This document shows, piece by piece, positions 8,844 to 18,548 of a stretch of 64,000 nt of DNA. The notes beneath the pieces were generated by a model. That model saw only the letters and a list, made by a program, of their open reading frames with translations. It had not been told where the DNA came from and ran no database searches. Positions within the stretch are counted from its first letter, which is position 1. Every line of letters begins with the position of its first letter. A program made the position numbers and the translations under genes. This stretch comes from Aliiglaciecola sp. LCG003 (GTDB lineage: Bacteria > Pseudomonadota > Gammaproteobacteria > Enterobacterales > Alteromonadaceae): the NCBI RefSeq assembly GCF_030316135.1, contig NZ_CP128185.1, positions 1,302,001 to 1,366,000 of the forward strand, in the 5' to 3' direction.

Positions 8844-9371
8844 ATGAATTTTTTTGCACTTTTTGGTTTGCCTCAACAGTTCCATATCGACATGGCTGTG
8901 TTGTCTGCAACCTACCAATCTCTTGCACAAGTAACTCACCCTGATAAATTTTCAGCTGCTGGTGGTAAAGAAAAACTGCTAGCAGTTCAAAAAAATGCGC
9001 AAGTCAATGACGGTTATCAAGTCCTCAAAAAACCACTTAGCCGTGCCGAGCATTTGCTCGAACTACGCGGCCTTGAGTTGCAGCACGAAACCCAGACTAT
9101 GCAAGACAGTCAATTTTTGATGCAACAAATGGAATGGCGCGAAGAATTGCATGAAATTGAAAAAGCATCAGAGCCAGAGCGCGCATTAGCAGCTTTAGAG
9201 CTCCAAATCGCTGCGCAAACTAAACAACATTTTAGCAGACTAGAGTCGTTACTGAATCAGCAGAATGCCGAAGCAGATAAAAACGCCGCCATGGAAGTGC
9301 GTAAACTTAAGTTTTTGGAAAAAATGAAAAAAGAAATTGAATTAAAAGAAGATGCGCTATTTGATTACTAA
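8844..9371 (+). CDS. hscB: Co-chaperone HscB (J-domain)
   Basis: 175-residue J-type co-chaperone that delivers IscU to HscA and stimulates its ATPase. The J domain at the N terminus carries HPD (residues 32-34, in THPDKF), and the C-terminal part forms the IscU-binding helices. I chose ATG at 8844 rather than TTG at 8841, as the MNFFALFGLP start matches the family. It lies between iscA and hscA as in other isc operons. Confidence 0.95.
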   Translation: MNFFALFGLPQQFHIDMAVLSATYQSLAQVTHPDKFSAAGGKEKLLAVQKNAQVNDGYQVLKKPLSRAEHLLELRGLELQHETQTMQDSQFLMQQMEWREELHEIEKASEPERALAALELQIAAQTKQHFSRLESLLNQQNAEADKNAAMEVRKLKFLEKMKKEIELKEDALFDY

Positions 9372-9435
9372 AGCCAATCAGCGGCAAGGTAAGAGACAAG
9401 ATAAGCGTATAAATAATGACAGGTAATATTTGAAT

Positions 9436-11301
9436 ATGGCACTACTCCAAATTGCAGAACCAGGACAAGCCGCTGCCCCTCATCAACGCAAACTCGCTGT
9501 TGGTATCGATTTAGGAACAACCAATTCATTAGTTGCTTCAGTGATAAGCGGTAAAGCTGAAACCTTAGTCGACAACAAAGGGCGCGCCATATTGCCATCG
9601 GTAGTGCACTACAGCGACAGTGGTATTGATGTTGGAGAAGAGGCTAAACAATCTGCCAATTTAGACCCCGCTAACACTATTGTTTCAGTGAAACGCTTAC
9701 TCGGCCGAAGTTTACAAGATATTCAGCAACATTATCCTAACTTGCCCTATATATTTGATTCCAGCACTCCAAATGTCAGCATGCAGGTAGCTAATCGCTG
9801 GGTTAATCCTATTCAAGTCTCAGCAGATATTTTAGCGACCCTCAAGCTACGCGCAGAGCAAACCCTAGGTGATGAATTGACGGGTGCGGTAGTAACAGTG
9901 CCTGCTTACTTTGACGATGGTCAACGTCAAAGCACCAAAGACGCCGCACAATTGGCCGGCTTGCATGTTTTGCGCTTGTTAAACGAGCCCACAGCTGCGG
10001 CTATTGCCTATGGTTTAGATTCAGGTCAAGAGGGCGTTATTGCCATTTATGATTTAGGTGGAGGTACCTTTGATATTTCCATTTTACGCTTATCAAAGGG
10101 CGTGTTTGAAGTATTGTCTACCGGTGGTGACACGGCGTTAGGAGGAGATGACTTTGATCAGCTAATATTCGAGCATATTTGCCTGCAGGCTAATCTCCCT
10201 AATGAAATTTCAATCCACTTACGTCGTCGTTTGTTAGATGATGCCAAAGCTGCTAAAGAAGCATTGAGTTCTGATTCGGCAGCCGAAGTAAGTTTTACCG
10301 ATGATCAGGGTCAAGTGCACAATGTGGTTATTAGCGCATTGAAATTTGAAGCCATGATTGCCCCATTGATTAAGAAGACTCTGCGAGCGTGTAAGCGTGC
10401 AGTAAAAGATGCCGAAATTGAGTTAGATGAAGTACTGCAGGTTGTGATGGTGGGCGGTTCAACACGGGTGCCAACGGTGCGTACGGAAGTCGGGCAGTTC
10501 TTTGGCAAAATGCCATTGACCTCGATTGATCCTGATAAAGTGGTCGCTATTGGTGCTGCGATTCAAGCCGATATTCTAGCTGGCAATAAACCTGACAGCG
10601 AAATGCTGTTGCTAGATGTGTTGCCTTTATCCCTTGGGATAGAGACCATGGGCGGGTTGACTGAGAAAATAATTCAACGCAATACCACAATTCCCGTTGC
10701 CAAGGCACAGGAATTCACTACCTTCAAAGATGGCCAAACTGCGATGATGGTGCATGTGTTACAAGGTGAACGGGAACTGATTAAAGACTGTCGTTCGCTG
10801 GCGAAGTTTAATTTGACTGGAATTCCGCCGATGACGGCTGGTGCAGCGCATATCCGTGTGACTTTCCAAGTAGATGCAGACGGTTTATTAAGCGTCACCG
10901 CAATGGAAAAATCCTCTGGTGTTAAAGCCGAGATCCAGGTTAAACCTTCTTATGGGCTGGAAGAAGATGAAGTTGCCAACATGCTCAAATCTTCAATGGA
11001 AAATGCCCAGCAAGATATGCAAGCTAGGATGTTAAAAGAGCAGCAGGTAGAAGCGGCTAGGGTAGCTGAGTCACTTACCAGCGCGTTACAAAAAGATGGC
11101 GCAGATTTGCTCAGTACAGAAGAATTAAACGCCCTTGAGTATGCTATGGCTCAAATGCTTGTGTTAGCTAATCAAGATGATATAGCAGCAATAAAAGCGG
11201 CTATAGAACAAGTCGATAATATTAGCCAAGAATTCGCGGCAAGGCGAATGGACAAATCTATTCACAAGGCGTTGGCGGGTCACTCAGTCAACGAATTATA
11301 A
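9436..11301 (+). CDS. hscA: Fe-S protein assembly chaperone HscA
   Basis: 621-residue specialised Hsp70 that drives cluster release from IscU. The nucleotide-binding domain shows [13 protein letters not shown], the phosphate loop [12 protein letters not shown] and [10 protein letters not shown]; the substrate-binding domain follows from about residue 390. The first residues ([21 protein letters not shown]) are almost those of E. coli HscA, which fixes the ATG at 9436 over TTG at 9430. fdx begins 20 bases downstream. Confidence 0.97.
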   Translation: MALLQIAEPGQAAAPHQRKLAVGIDLGTTNSLVASVISGKAETLVDNKGRAILPSVVHYSDSGIDVGEEAKQSANLDPANTIVSVKRLLGRSLQDIQQHYPNLPYIFDSSTPNVSMQVANRWVNPIQVSADILATLKLRAEQTLGDELTGAVVTVPAYFDDGQRQSTKDAAQLAGLHVLRLLNEPTAAAIAYGLDSGQEGVIAIYDLGGGTFDISILRLSKGVFEVLSTGGDTALGGDDFDQLIFEHICLQANLPNEISIHLRRRLLDDAKAAKEALSSDSAAEVSFTDDQGQVHNVVISALKFEAMIAPLIKKTLRACKRAVKDAEIELDEVLQVVMVGGSTRVPTVRTEVGQFFGKMPLTSIDPDKVVAIGAAIQADILAGNKPDSEMLLLDVLPLSLGIETMGGLTEKIIQRNTTIPVAKAQEFTTFKDGQTAMMVHVLQGERELIKDCRSLAKFNLTGIPPMTAGAAHIRVTFQVDADGLLSVTAMEKSSGVKAEIQVKPSYGLEEDEVANMLKSSMENAQQDMQARMLKEQQVEAARVAESLTSALQKDGADLLSTEELNALEYAMAQMLVLANQDDIAAIKAAIEQVDNISQEFAARRMDKSIHKALAGHSVNEL

Positions 11302-11321
11302 CGATTTAAGAGGATCATAAA

Positions 11322-11660
11322 ATGCCACAAGTTATATTTTTACCCCATGCTGAACTGTGCCCTGATGGCGCGGTATTGGAAGGTAAAAAAGGCACATCCG
11401 TGTTAGATGTAGCGTTGCAAAATGGGATTGGCATCGAACATGCTTGCGAGAAAGTGTGTGCCTGCACAACCTGCCATGTTTTGATCCGCGAAGGTCTAGA
11501 TTCGCTTCCTGAAGGTGATGAGCTAGAAGAAGATATGTTGGACAAGGCTTGGGGTTTAGAGCCAGACTCTCGACTAGGCTGCCAAGCGATTATTCAAGAC
11601 GAAGATTTGGTGGTAGAAATACCCAAATATACCGTCAATCAAGTGAGCGAAGGCCATTAG
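11322..11660 (+). CDS. fdx: ISC-type [2Fe-2S] ferredoxin
   Basis: 112-residue adrenodoxin-like ferredoxin, the electron donor of the isc pathway. Cluster cysteines are Cys42, Cys48 and Cys51 (HACEKVCACTTCH) and Cys87 (SRLGCQ), as in E. coli Fdx. It ends the operon here: a terminator follows and no iscX is found before the next gene. A good ribosome site (AAGAGGA) precedes the ATG. Confidence 0.96.
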   Translation: MPQVIFLPHAELCPDGAVLEGKKGTSVLDVALQNGIGIEHACEKVCACTTCHVLIREGLDSLPEGDELEEDMLDKAWGLEPDSRLGCQAIIQDEDLVVEIPKYTVNQVSEGH

Positions 11661-11687
11661 TTTTTAAGCTTCTTGCTAGCAAATTCT

Positions 11688-11713
11688 AAAGGCACCTTAC
11701 CGTGCCTTTTTTA
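11688..11713 (+). terminator. Terminator of the isc operon
   Basis: AAAGGCAC and GTGCCTTT form an 8-base stem around a six-base loop, followed by a run of T. It lies 27 bases after the fdx stop. Confidence 0.85.
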
Positions 11714-11737
11714 TTATCTAATCGTTCTCTCTTATGA

Positions 11738-11868
11738 GGACACCCACCGTATTTAGCATGGACAGCCAACGTATTTAGCATGGACAGCCACCGTGTATTT
11801 TGCATGGACACCCACCGTATTTAGCATTATTTTGCATGGACACCCACCGTATTTAGCATGGACAGCCA
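11738..11868. repeat. Cluster of six alternating REP-type head motifs
   Basis: GGACACCCA at 11738-11746, TGGACAGCCA at 11759-11768 and 11781-11790, TGGACACCCA at 11805-11814 and 11837-11846, and TGGACAGCCA at 11859-11868 all point the same way. They are separated by short AT-rich spacers such as CCGTATTTAGCA. Unlike the 75-base elements, these are direct repeats mixing the two motif variants, spaced 21-32 bases. The remainder of 11661-12020 holds the isc terminator and the lipoprotein gene's promoter region. Confidence 0.85.
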
Positions 11869-12020
11869 ATAAGTCTGCTATCCACTTAAATGTCTTAATT
11901 ACGCCATGAAACTGCAAATAAACTGTCACTGAATTGTCCATTAACAGTCACTTAAAAACGTCAACATCTTTGTCTTACTGCTCAAGAGTCAACTCCCCTT
12001 AAAATATAAAGGCATAAAAC

Positions 12021-14540
12021 ATGAGAATAAAAAAAGGTTTAAGTTTGCTTAGCTTGGCATTTGCCGTTCCATTGGGATTATCAGGATGTATGGATGATGG
12101 TGAAGATGGTGCTGCAGGAGCGAATGGAACACAGGGTACTCCAGGTATAGTGAGTCTGGTGCGTCAAACAACTTTGTTTAGCGGTGACGCACAATGTTTC
12201 CAAGGTGGAACTGAAATCGCATCTGGTCTAGACCATGATGGGGATGCTGTATTAGCAGATTCAGAAGTGACACAAAGCACCGTCCTATGTGCCACAACTC
12301 AATTGGAGCAAAATAAACATTTCAATCGTATCGCTGTATTTCCAGTGTGTCAGCAAATCGACGCTACCTGTGATGACAACACTGAAACTTCCGCTGAAAT
12401 TGTGGCTGCCAATGCTGATGGCACTATGTTGATTTATTCTGATAGCCCTAATCAGCAAATTGGTTTTGTTAATATCAATGATCCGGCTAATCCTATTGCC
12501 ATGGGAACATTGGCCTTGCCCGGTGAGCCAACTTCAGTGTCTGTCAAAGGCGATTATGCCTTGGTGGGGGTGAATCGTTCCGCAGACTTCATCAATGTTG
12601 CCGGTTCATTGGAAGTGGTAGAGATTTCAACTCTGACGATAGTGGCGAACATAGACCTAAGTGGTCAGCCTGATTCTGTCGCAGTGAGTCCTGATGGGCT
12701 TTATGCTGCGGTGGTGATAGAAAATGAGCGTGACGAAGACTTAAGTGATGGATCTCCGCCTCAATTGCCTGCTGGAAACCTTCAGATTGTGACGCTAAAC
12801 GGTTCACCAGACAGCTGGGCTACTTCGACTGTAGCATTAACCGGTATTGCCGATTTATACCCTGATGATCCGGAGCCTGAATTCGTGGATATCAATAGCG
12901 ACAATATTGCGGTAATTACTCTGCAAGAGAACAACCACATAGTATTGGTTGATTTAACTGACGGTTCAATCGTAAATCACTTTAGCGCTGGAACAGTTAA
13001 TTTGAACTTAGTAGATAATACAGAAGAGGGCGCATTAATCTCTCAGACCGAATCAGTAAGTGAGATGTTACGAGAACCTGACGGTGTGACTTGGTTATCC
13101 ACAGAGTACTTTGCAACCGCCGATGAAGGCGATCTAAATGGCGGCGGGCGAGGCTTTACCGTATTTAATACCCACGGGCAGGTGATTTATGCTGCAGGCA
13201 ACTTCTTGGAGCACCAAACCGCCCGTGTGGGTCATTATCCTGATGAACGCTCTGGTAATAAGGGTAACGAACCTGAAAATGCTGAGTTTGGGGTATTTGG
13301 AGATGAACGCTATTTGTTTGTCAATTCAGAACGCTCGAGCTTAGTCTTTGTGTATGATGTTGCCGATTTAACTAAACCGAAATTTAAACAAGTGTTACCT
13401 GCAGGTGCCGCACCTGAAGGATCGCTAGCCATTCCGTCTAGAAACTTGTTAGTGGTAGCCAGTGAAGCGGATGATAGAGGTGATAAATTGCGCTCGGTTG
13501 TAAATATATATAACTACACCCAGAGCCGGCCTCAATATCCTACCTTAGTCTCGGTCGATCGAACCAACGGCACACCGATTCCGTTTTCTGCATTGTCGGG
13601 ATTAGCTGCTGACAGGCAAAAGGCAGACTTGGTTTATTCCATAGAAGACAGCTTCTATAAGAGCAATCGTATATTTGCTATTGATGTGGGGCAAACCCCA
13701 GCGGTATTAACTGGTGAAATCAATATCAAAGACGAAAATGATGTGTTCGCAGGACTGACAACAGTTGCGCTAGCCGATAGCACAGTGGCAGACGATCACG
13801 TTAGTCGCATTGGAGTCTTTGATGAAGCTGATTTAGCCGCGATGATTAACCCTGACAAGACAGTGAATATTGATCCTGAAGGTATTGCTCAAGCCAGCGA
13901 CGGGGGCTTTTGGATTGCTTCTGAAGGCGCGGGTACTTTGGGAGATGATGAGCGCCCAGTGAATAGCTTGAACCTACTATTTAAAACCGATGCCAGTGGC
14001 GTTATCCAACAGGCTATCACCTTACCTGAAGATATCAACGGGAAACAAATCCGTTTTGGTTTCGAAGGGGTGGCTGATTATGACGGTAAAGTATATGTTG
14101 CCTTCCAACGGGTGTGGAGTGGTGATGACTCCTTACGTATCGGTGTGTATGACCAGTTAGCGCAAAGCTGGAGCTTCTTGTTTTACCCCCTGGATATGGT
14201 TGAATCCCAAAACGGTGGTTGGGTCGGTTTGTCAGACATTGCCTCAATGGGGAATGGCAAATTTTGGGTACTTGAAAGAGATAATCAGGGCGGGCCAGAT
14301 GCTGCGATAAAACGTATTTATGCCATAGATATTAACGGAGCCGCAGAGGGGGATTTGCTGCGTAAAAGCTTGATCCGTGACTTGATGACAGATTTGCAAG
14401 CGCCAAATGGTCTAGTCTACGAAAAAATAGAGGGCCTAGCAGTGACCATTAATGGGGAAGCGATTATTGTCAATGACAATGATGGCGTCGATGATAACAG
14501 CGGTGAAATACAATTGATTAATTTGGGCAATATCCAATAA
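12021..14540 (+). CDS. Lipoprotein with beta-propeller and esterase-like/phytase-like domain
   Basis: 839-residue exported lipoprotein: signal peptide with lipobox LSGC (Cys about residue 23), then a short collagen-like Gly-X-X stretch (GEDGAAGANGTQGTPG) and a cysteine-containing segment of the kind found at the N terminus of other marine lipoproteins (DUF7151-like). Residues about 100-530 look like a beta-propeller (repeats such as EPTSVSVKGDYALVGVN and QPDSVAVSPDGLYAAVV). Residues about 540-835 resemble the esterase-like activity of phytase family (DPEGIAQASDGGFWIASEG, FEGVADYDGKVYVAFQRVW, IEGLAVTING). The substrate is unknown; a phosphate-ester or lactone hydrolase is possible. It occupies the interval between fdx and ndk and is flanked by repeats, so it may be a later insertion. 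Confidence 0.75.
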   Translation: MRIKKGLSLLSLAFAVPLGLSGCMDDGEDGAAGANGTQGTPGIVSLVRQTTLFSGDAQCFQGGTEIASGLDHDGDAVLADSEVTQSTVLCATTQLEQNKHFNRIAVFPVCQQIDATCDDNTETSAEIVAANADGTMLIYSDSPNQQIGFVNINDPANPIAMGTLALPGEPTSVSVKGDYALVGVNRSADFINVAGSLEVVEISTLTIVANIDLSGQPDSVAVSPDGLYAAVVIENERDEDLSDGSPPQLPAGNLQIVTLNGSPDSWATSTVALTGIADLYPDDPEPEFVDINSDNIAVITLQENNHIVLVDLTDGSIVNHFSAGTVNLNLVDNTEEGALISQTESVSEMLREPDGVTWLSTEYFATADEGDLNGGGRGFTVFNTHGQVIYAAGNFLEHQTARVGHYPDERSGNKGNEPENAEFGVFGDERYLFVNSERSSLVFVYDVADLTKPKFKQVLPAGAAPEGSLAIPSRNLLVVASEADDRGDKLRSVVNIYNYTQSRPQYPTLVSVDRTNGTPIPFSALSGLAADRQKADLVYSIEDSFYKSNRIFAIDVGQTPAVLTGEINIKDENDVFAGLTTVALADSTVADDHVSRIGVFDEADLAAMINPDKTVNIDPEGIAQASDGGFWIASEGAGTLGDDERPVNSLNLLFKTDASGVIQQAITLPEDINGKQIRFGFEGVADYDGKVYVAFQRVWSGDDSLRIGVYDQLAQSWSFLFYPLDMVESQNGGWVGLSDIASMGNGKFWVLERDNQGGPDAAIKRIYAIDINGAAEGDLLRKSLIRDLMTDLQAPNGLVYEKIEGLAVTINGEAIIVNDNDGVDDNSGEIQLINLGNIQ

Positions 14541-14570
14541 TCCAAACCCATTATAGTGACGTAGAGCTCA

Positions 14571-14604
14571 AACAAGCCCAGTAAATTTACGGGCTTGTTT
14601 TTTG
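14571..14604 (+). terminator. Terminator after the esterase-like lipoprotein gene
   Basis: AACAAGCCC and GGGCTTGTT form a nine-base stem with an 11-base loop, followed by T-rich sequence, 31 bases after the stop. Confidence 0.85.
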
Positions 14605-14640
14605 GTATAACAAATTAATCTGTAATTAACGTCAGATTAA

Positions 14641-14669
14641 TTAGGTTTTGCGCTGGTTTTTGCTATAAT
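14641..14669 (+). promoter_or_regulatory. Probable sigma-70 promoter of ndk
   Basis: A perfect -10 hexamer TATAAT at 14664-14669 lies 17 bases after TTAGGT (14641-14646), a weak -35. The -10 lies 50 bases before the ndk start. Confidence 0.6.
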
Positions 14670-14719
14670 CCGCGCGAAAATTTTATCAACTTTATATTTT
14701 ATGAACCGGAGACCTGTAA

Positions 14720-15151
14720 ATGGCCTTAGAACGTACTTTTTCCATTATCAAACCTGACGCTGTAGCAAAAAATGTTATCGGTGCTATCTACAATCGTTTC
14801 GAGTCCGCTGGTCTGCGCATCGTTGCCTCTAAAATGGTTCACCTGAGCAAAGAACAAGCTGAAGGTTTCTACGCTGAACACAGCGAACGTCCTTTCTTTG
14901 GCGCTTTGGTTTCTTTCATGACATCTGGTCCTGTAATGGTTCAGGTTCTTGAAGGCGAAAACGCAGTGTTACGCAACCGTGAAATCATGGGTGCAACTAA
15001 CCCTACTGATGCGCTAGCTGGAACACTTCGTGCTGATTACGCAGCTTCTATCGACGAAAACGCAGTTCATGGTTCTGATGCACCAGAATCTGCTGCACGT
15101 GAGATCGCATATTTCTTCTCTGAAGAAGAAATTTGCCCACGTACTCGATAA
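14720..15151 (+). CDS. ndk: Nucleoside diphosphate kinase
   Basis: 143 residues, the usual length. Transfers the gamma phosphate between nucleoside triphosphates and diphosphates through a phosphohistidine, His117 in [24 protein letters not shown] at the N terminus is the family signature. It has its own promoter-like sequence and a strong terminator, so it is likely a monocistronic unit. Confidence 0.98.
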   Translation: MALERTFSIIKPDAVAKNVIGAIYNRFESAGLRIVASKMVHLSKEQAEGFYAEHSERPFFGALVSFMTSGPVMVQVLEGENAVLRNREIMGATNPTDALAGTLRADYAASIDENAVHGSDAPESAAREIAYFFSEEEICPRTR

Positions 15152-15171
15152 GTATTATTTAGATAATACGC

Positions 15172-15195
15172 AAAGGGGAGCTTAGCTCCCCTTTT
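15172..15195 (+). terminator. Terminator after ndk
   Basis: AAAGGGGAGC and GCTCCCCTTT form a 10-base stem with a three-base loop and end in TTTTG. Confidence 0.9.
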
Positions 15196-15260
15196 GTCGT
15201 AGTAATAACTGCTCGAAAATTGTACAATCTGTTGTTTGTTTATTTGAGGTAAATCGTTTT

Positions 15261-16397
15261 ATGTCTGTTATGAGTCAACCTGCTAAAATCAATTTGTTAG
15301 ATTTTAATCGTCAGGGTTTGCGTGAATTCTTCGATTCTATTGGTGAGAAGCCATTTCGTGCTGATCAGCTAATGAAATGGATCTATCAGCAAGGCGAATC
15401 AGACTTTGACAACATGACGAACCTCAATAAAGTTCTCAGAGAAAAACTCAAAGCCAAATGCGTGATCACCGCGCCTGAAATTGCTTATCAGCAAAATGCA
15501 ACTGACGGAACGATTAAATTCGCCCTCAAGCTGGCTGGTGGACAGGAAGTTGAAACAGTCTGGATCCCTGAAACTGACCGCGCGACCTTGTGTGTATCGT
15601 CTCAGGTGGGTTGCGCACTTGAATGTACTTTTTGTTCAACTGCTCAACAAGGTTTCAATCGTAACCTCACAGTGGGTGAGATTATCGGTCAAGTGTGGCG
15701 AGTGGCCACTACCATCGGCTTATCCAAAGACACCGCTAAGCGTCCGATTACTAATGTGGTAATGATGGGAATGGGCGAGCCGCTGCTTAATTTGAAAAAT
15801 GTAGTGCCAGCAATGGATATCATGCTAGACGATTTCGGCTTTGGATTATCCAAACGCCGTGTCACCTTGAGTACCTCTGGCGTGGTCCCTGCACTGGATA
15901 AACTCGGTGATATGATTGACGTAGCGTTAGCCATTTCATTGCACGCTCCTAATGATGAGTTGCGTGACGTGTTGGTGCCGGTAAACAAAAAATACCCAAT
16001 TGAAGAGTTTTTGGCCGGTGTGCGTCGTTATTTAGCCAAATCAAATGCTAACCAAGGACGGGTCACGGTAGAATACGTGATGCTCAACGGTATCAATGAC
16101 AGCATGGAACAGGCCCATGAATTAGCCAAAGTGCTAAAAGAAACGCCATGTAAGATAAACCTTATTCCATTCAACCCTTATCCGGGTTCTCCGTATACCT
16201 GTTCAAGTAATTCACGTATCGATCGCTTTTCAAAAGTGCTAATGGAATATGGTTTTACGGTAGTAGTGCGTAAGACGCGAGGAGATGATATTGACGCCGC
16301 ATGTGGTCAATTAGTCGGCGAAGTGGTTGATCGCACGAAAAGATTGTTAAAAAAACAGCAAAAGGGTGAACAAATTTCAGTAAAAATGTCCAACTAG
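15261..16397 (+). CDS. rlmN: Dual-specificity 23S rRNA/tRNA m2A methyltransferase RlmN
   Basis: 378-residue radical-SAM enzyme that methylates C2 of A2503 in 23S rRNA and of A37 in some tRNAs. The [4Fe-4S] motif CALECTFC uses Cys118, Cys122 and Cys125; the C-terminal cysteine that resolves the methyl adduct lies near [17 protein letters not shown] and LNGINDS are further family blocks. First of the chain rlmN-pilW-rodZ-ispG, as in related bacteria. Confidence 0.97.
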   Translation: MSVMSQPAKINLLDFNRQGLREFFDSIGEKPFRADQLMKWIYQQGESDFDNMTNLNKVLREKLKAKCVITAPEIAYQQNATDGTIKFALKLAGGQEVETVWIPETDRATLCVSSQVGCALECTFCSTAQQGFNRNLTVGEIIGQVWRVATTIGLSKDTAKRPITNVVMMGMGEPLLNLKNVVPAMDIMLDDFGFGLSKRRVTLSTSGVVPALDKLGDMIDVALAISLHAPNDELRDVLVPVNKKYPIEEFLAGVRRYLAKSNANQGRVTVEYVMLNGINDSMEQAHELAKVLKETPCKINLIPFNPYPGSPYTCSSNSRIDRFSKVLMEYGFTVVVRKTRGDDIDAACGQLVGEVVDRTKRLLKKQQKGEQISVKMSN

Positions 16398-16443
16398 TTG
16401 GATAAGTGCTGAACAAGCAGTTAGCATGCACTAAGAGGACTTT

Positions 16444-17613
16444 ATGCAAGTGAGTTTTATGCGCAGTTTTTTTATCATCGCCCTAATTTTTCTCTCTGCC
16501 TGTGTCAGTGAGCCCCTACCTGACGGATTCAAAGACAGTGATGACTTTGATCCTGTAGTGGCTGCTAAAAATAGGATTTCATTGGGATTAACCTATTTAA
16601 AAAATGGCAATTTTAGTCAGGCCAAATTTAATTTAGATAAAGCCTTGCAGTTTGCCCCCAGATTGGCTGATGCTCATTATGGTATTGCTTATTATTATCA
16701 GCGGGTTGATGAAACTGAGTTGGCCAGTGAAGCATTTCAAAAAGCTTTAGCTTTCGCACCAAATAATCCCGATATTGCCAACTCTTATGGTGCATTTTTA
16801 TGTCAGCAGGGGCAGTATCAGCAAGCCAAAAAGTATTTTTTAAAAGCGGTAAATAGTGACAATTATATCTCCACTGCTGAGACCTATGAAAATTTGGCAT
16901 TGTGTAGTCAAAGTCAAGGGCAGGTAGATGATGCAATGGAGTATTTGCAAAGCGCCTTGAACCATCAACCATCGCGTTCGCAAGCATTATTGTTACTTAT
17001 TCAGTTACAAATGCAACAGCAACAATGGTCCGAAGCTAAGCAGAATTTGCGTCGTTTAGAAAAAATTTCTAATGTCTCGGCTGAGACATTGTGGATGTCA
17101 GTAAATATTGAAAATGCTTTGGGTAATGCCGATTTAGCCAAAGGTTATGGCGACATGTTAATCGCCATGTATCCCACTCATCAAAGGACATTATCCTATA
17201 TTAAGAACCGCCAGCAGTTCACAGTACCGTCAAGTACAGCTAAAATATCCAAACAGCTTAAACCCGAAACGGCTGAAATTGATCAACAAGATGAAAAGGT
17301 TGATAATCAGCCTGATGCAACTGGGAACCCCGCGGCAGCGCAACTGAATAATGTAGCGCCAGAGCCAGGTGTTGTCGCTCAGTCTGATCAGCAACAACCG
17401 GAATTGGTAAAACAGCCAGCAGGCAAAGTAACAAACAAAGAAAATGAAGCCACACAATTTCATGTTGTCCAGAAAGGCGAGAATTTATATCGCATTTCGT
17501 TAAAATATAACGTGAAAATACAACGATTAGTGGAATGGAATGATTTGCAGGATAGTGCTGCAATTTATGTAGGTAAGCGACTGATTGTCGTGGATCCAGA
17601 AACGGTAGAGTAG
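16444..17613 (+). CDS. pilW: Type IV pilus biogenesis lipoprotein PilW with C-terminal LysM domain
   Basis: 389-residue lipoprotein: signal peptide with lipobox LSAC (Cys about residue 20), TPR repeats from about 40 to 250 (ISLGLTYLKNGNFSQAKF, ADAHYGIAYYYQRV, NPDIANSYGAFLCQQG), then a low-complexity linker rich in Gln, Pro and Glu (about 260-340) and a LysM domain at about 340-386 (FHVVQKGENLYRISLKYNV...LVEWNDL). PilW/PilF is the pilotin that places the PilQ secretin in the outer membrane. Typical PilF/PilW proteins are about 250 residues, so the LysM extension is an addition that could bind peptidoglycan. The start is ATG at 16444 with AGAGGAC upstream. rodZ overlaps its stop. Confidence 0.88.
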   Translation: MQVSFMRSFFIIALIFLSACVSEPLPDGFKDSDDFDPVVAAKNRISLGLTYLKNGNFSQAKFNLDKALQFAPRLADAHYGIAYYYQRVDETELASEAFQKALAFAPNNPDIANSYGAFLCQQGQYQQAKKYFLKAVNSDNYISTAETYENLALCSQSQGQVDDAMEYLQSALNHQPSRSQALLLLIQLQMQQQQWSEAKQNLRRLEKISNVSAETLWMSVNIENALGNADLAKGYGDMLIAMYPTHQRTLSYIKNRQQFTVPSSTAKISKQLKPETAEIDQQDEKVDNQPDATGNPAAAQLNNVAPEPGVVAQSDQQQPELVKQPAGKVTNKENEATQFHVVQKGENLYRISLKYNVKIQRLVEWNDLQDSAAIYVGKRLIVVDPETVE

Positions 17614-17615
17614 TG

Positions 17616-18533
17616 ATGACGGACGAACAACAAGAACAACAACAAGTTAAAGTTAAAGGTCCTGGTGCTATCTTAAAAGAAGCAAGAGAAAAGCTTGGGT
17701 TATCGGCAGCGGACATAGCGAATAAATTGCACCTTAAGGTCATTAATATTTTAGCCTTAGAAACGGATGAATATGACACAACCATATCAATGACCTTCAC
17801 TAAAGGGTATTTGAAGTTGTATGCCAAACAAGTCAACGTGCCTGAAGACGTAGTGTTAGAAGCATTGGCTGGCCAGCATATACAGCAAAAAGAGCCAGCT
17901 AAATTGCAGAGTTTCTCAAAGCGGGTGGCAAAACAAGCGAATGATGATCGCTTGATGATGTTGACCTATGTGATAGTCGCTGTGCTGATTGCCTTAATCG
18001 TGATTTGGTGGGTACAACAAGATTCTAGTGAAGTCAGTTCTACAGGTGTTAGCGTAGCAAAAAACACAGTCAAAGCATCAGATACCGCTACACTTCGAAC
18101 GGCACAAGATGATGCTCAAGGACAAGATACGACACTTGAGCCAACCCCTGACGATTTAATTGTTAGCGGTCAAAATACACAACAAGAATTTGTGGATGAG
18201 ACCGTCGAGATGATTGAGGCCGAATCAACAGCGCAACCAGTTATCGAACAAGAAGCGGTTAGCCAAGATGCTGATACGGAAGGACAAGTAATTGAATTGG
18301 TATTTGAGTTTTCTGACAACTGCTGGATGAATCTTACTGACGCAACTGGTGAAGCTATTGCTTATGGTGTTAAAAAATCTGGTCGGGTGATGACAGTTTC
18401 AGGTGTCAGTCCCTTTGAGGTGACGCTAGGTGCTCCTGAAGTAGTCAAAATTAGTTATGATGGTGTTGAGGTCGATTTATCCAGCATTGAAGCGGGTCAG
18501 ACTGCTAAATTTTCTCTACCCTTCACACAATAG
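17616..18533 (+). CDS. rodZ: Cytoskeletal protein RodZ
   Basis: About 305 residues. An N-terminal Cro/C1-like helix-turn-helix (GAILKEAREKLGLSAADIA, about 13-80) is followed by a basic juxtamembrane stretch, one transmembrane helix (about 113-130, ending VIWWVQQ), an acidic linker and a C-terminal periplasmic DUF4115 domain (ELVFEFSDNCWMNLTDATG onwards). RodZ couples MreB to the elongasome and sets rod shape. It lies between pilW and ispG as in other gammaproteobacteria. ATG at 17616 is chosen over the GTG one codon earlier, which overlaps the pilW stop. Confidence 0.94.
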   Translation: MTDEQQEQQQVKVKGPGAILKEAREKLGLSAADIANKLHLKVINILALETDEYDTTISMTFTKGYLKLYAKQVNVPEDVVLEALAGQHIQQKEPAKLQSFSKRVAKQANDDRLMMLTYVIVAVLIALIVIWWVQQDSSEVSSTGVSVAKNTVKASDTATLRTAQDDAQGQDTTLEPTPDDLIVSGQNTQQEFVDETVEMIEAESTAQPVIEQEAVSQDADTEGQVIELVFEFSDNCWMNLTDATGEAIAYGVKKSGRVMTVSGVSPFEVTLGAPEVVKISYDGVEVDLSSIEAGQTAKFSLPFTQ

Positions 18534-18548
18534 TTAAAGGTAAGTGTA

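Noticed and set aside
11738-11868. Regularly spaced repeats resembling a CRISPR array
   Set aside because: Repeats are only 9-10 bases, spacers are too short (11-22 bases) and similar to each other, and no cas genes are present.
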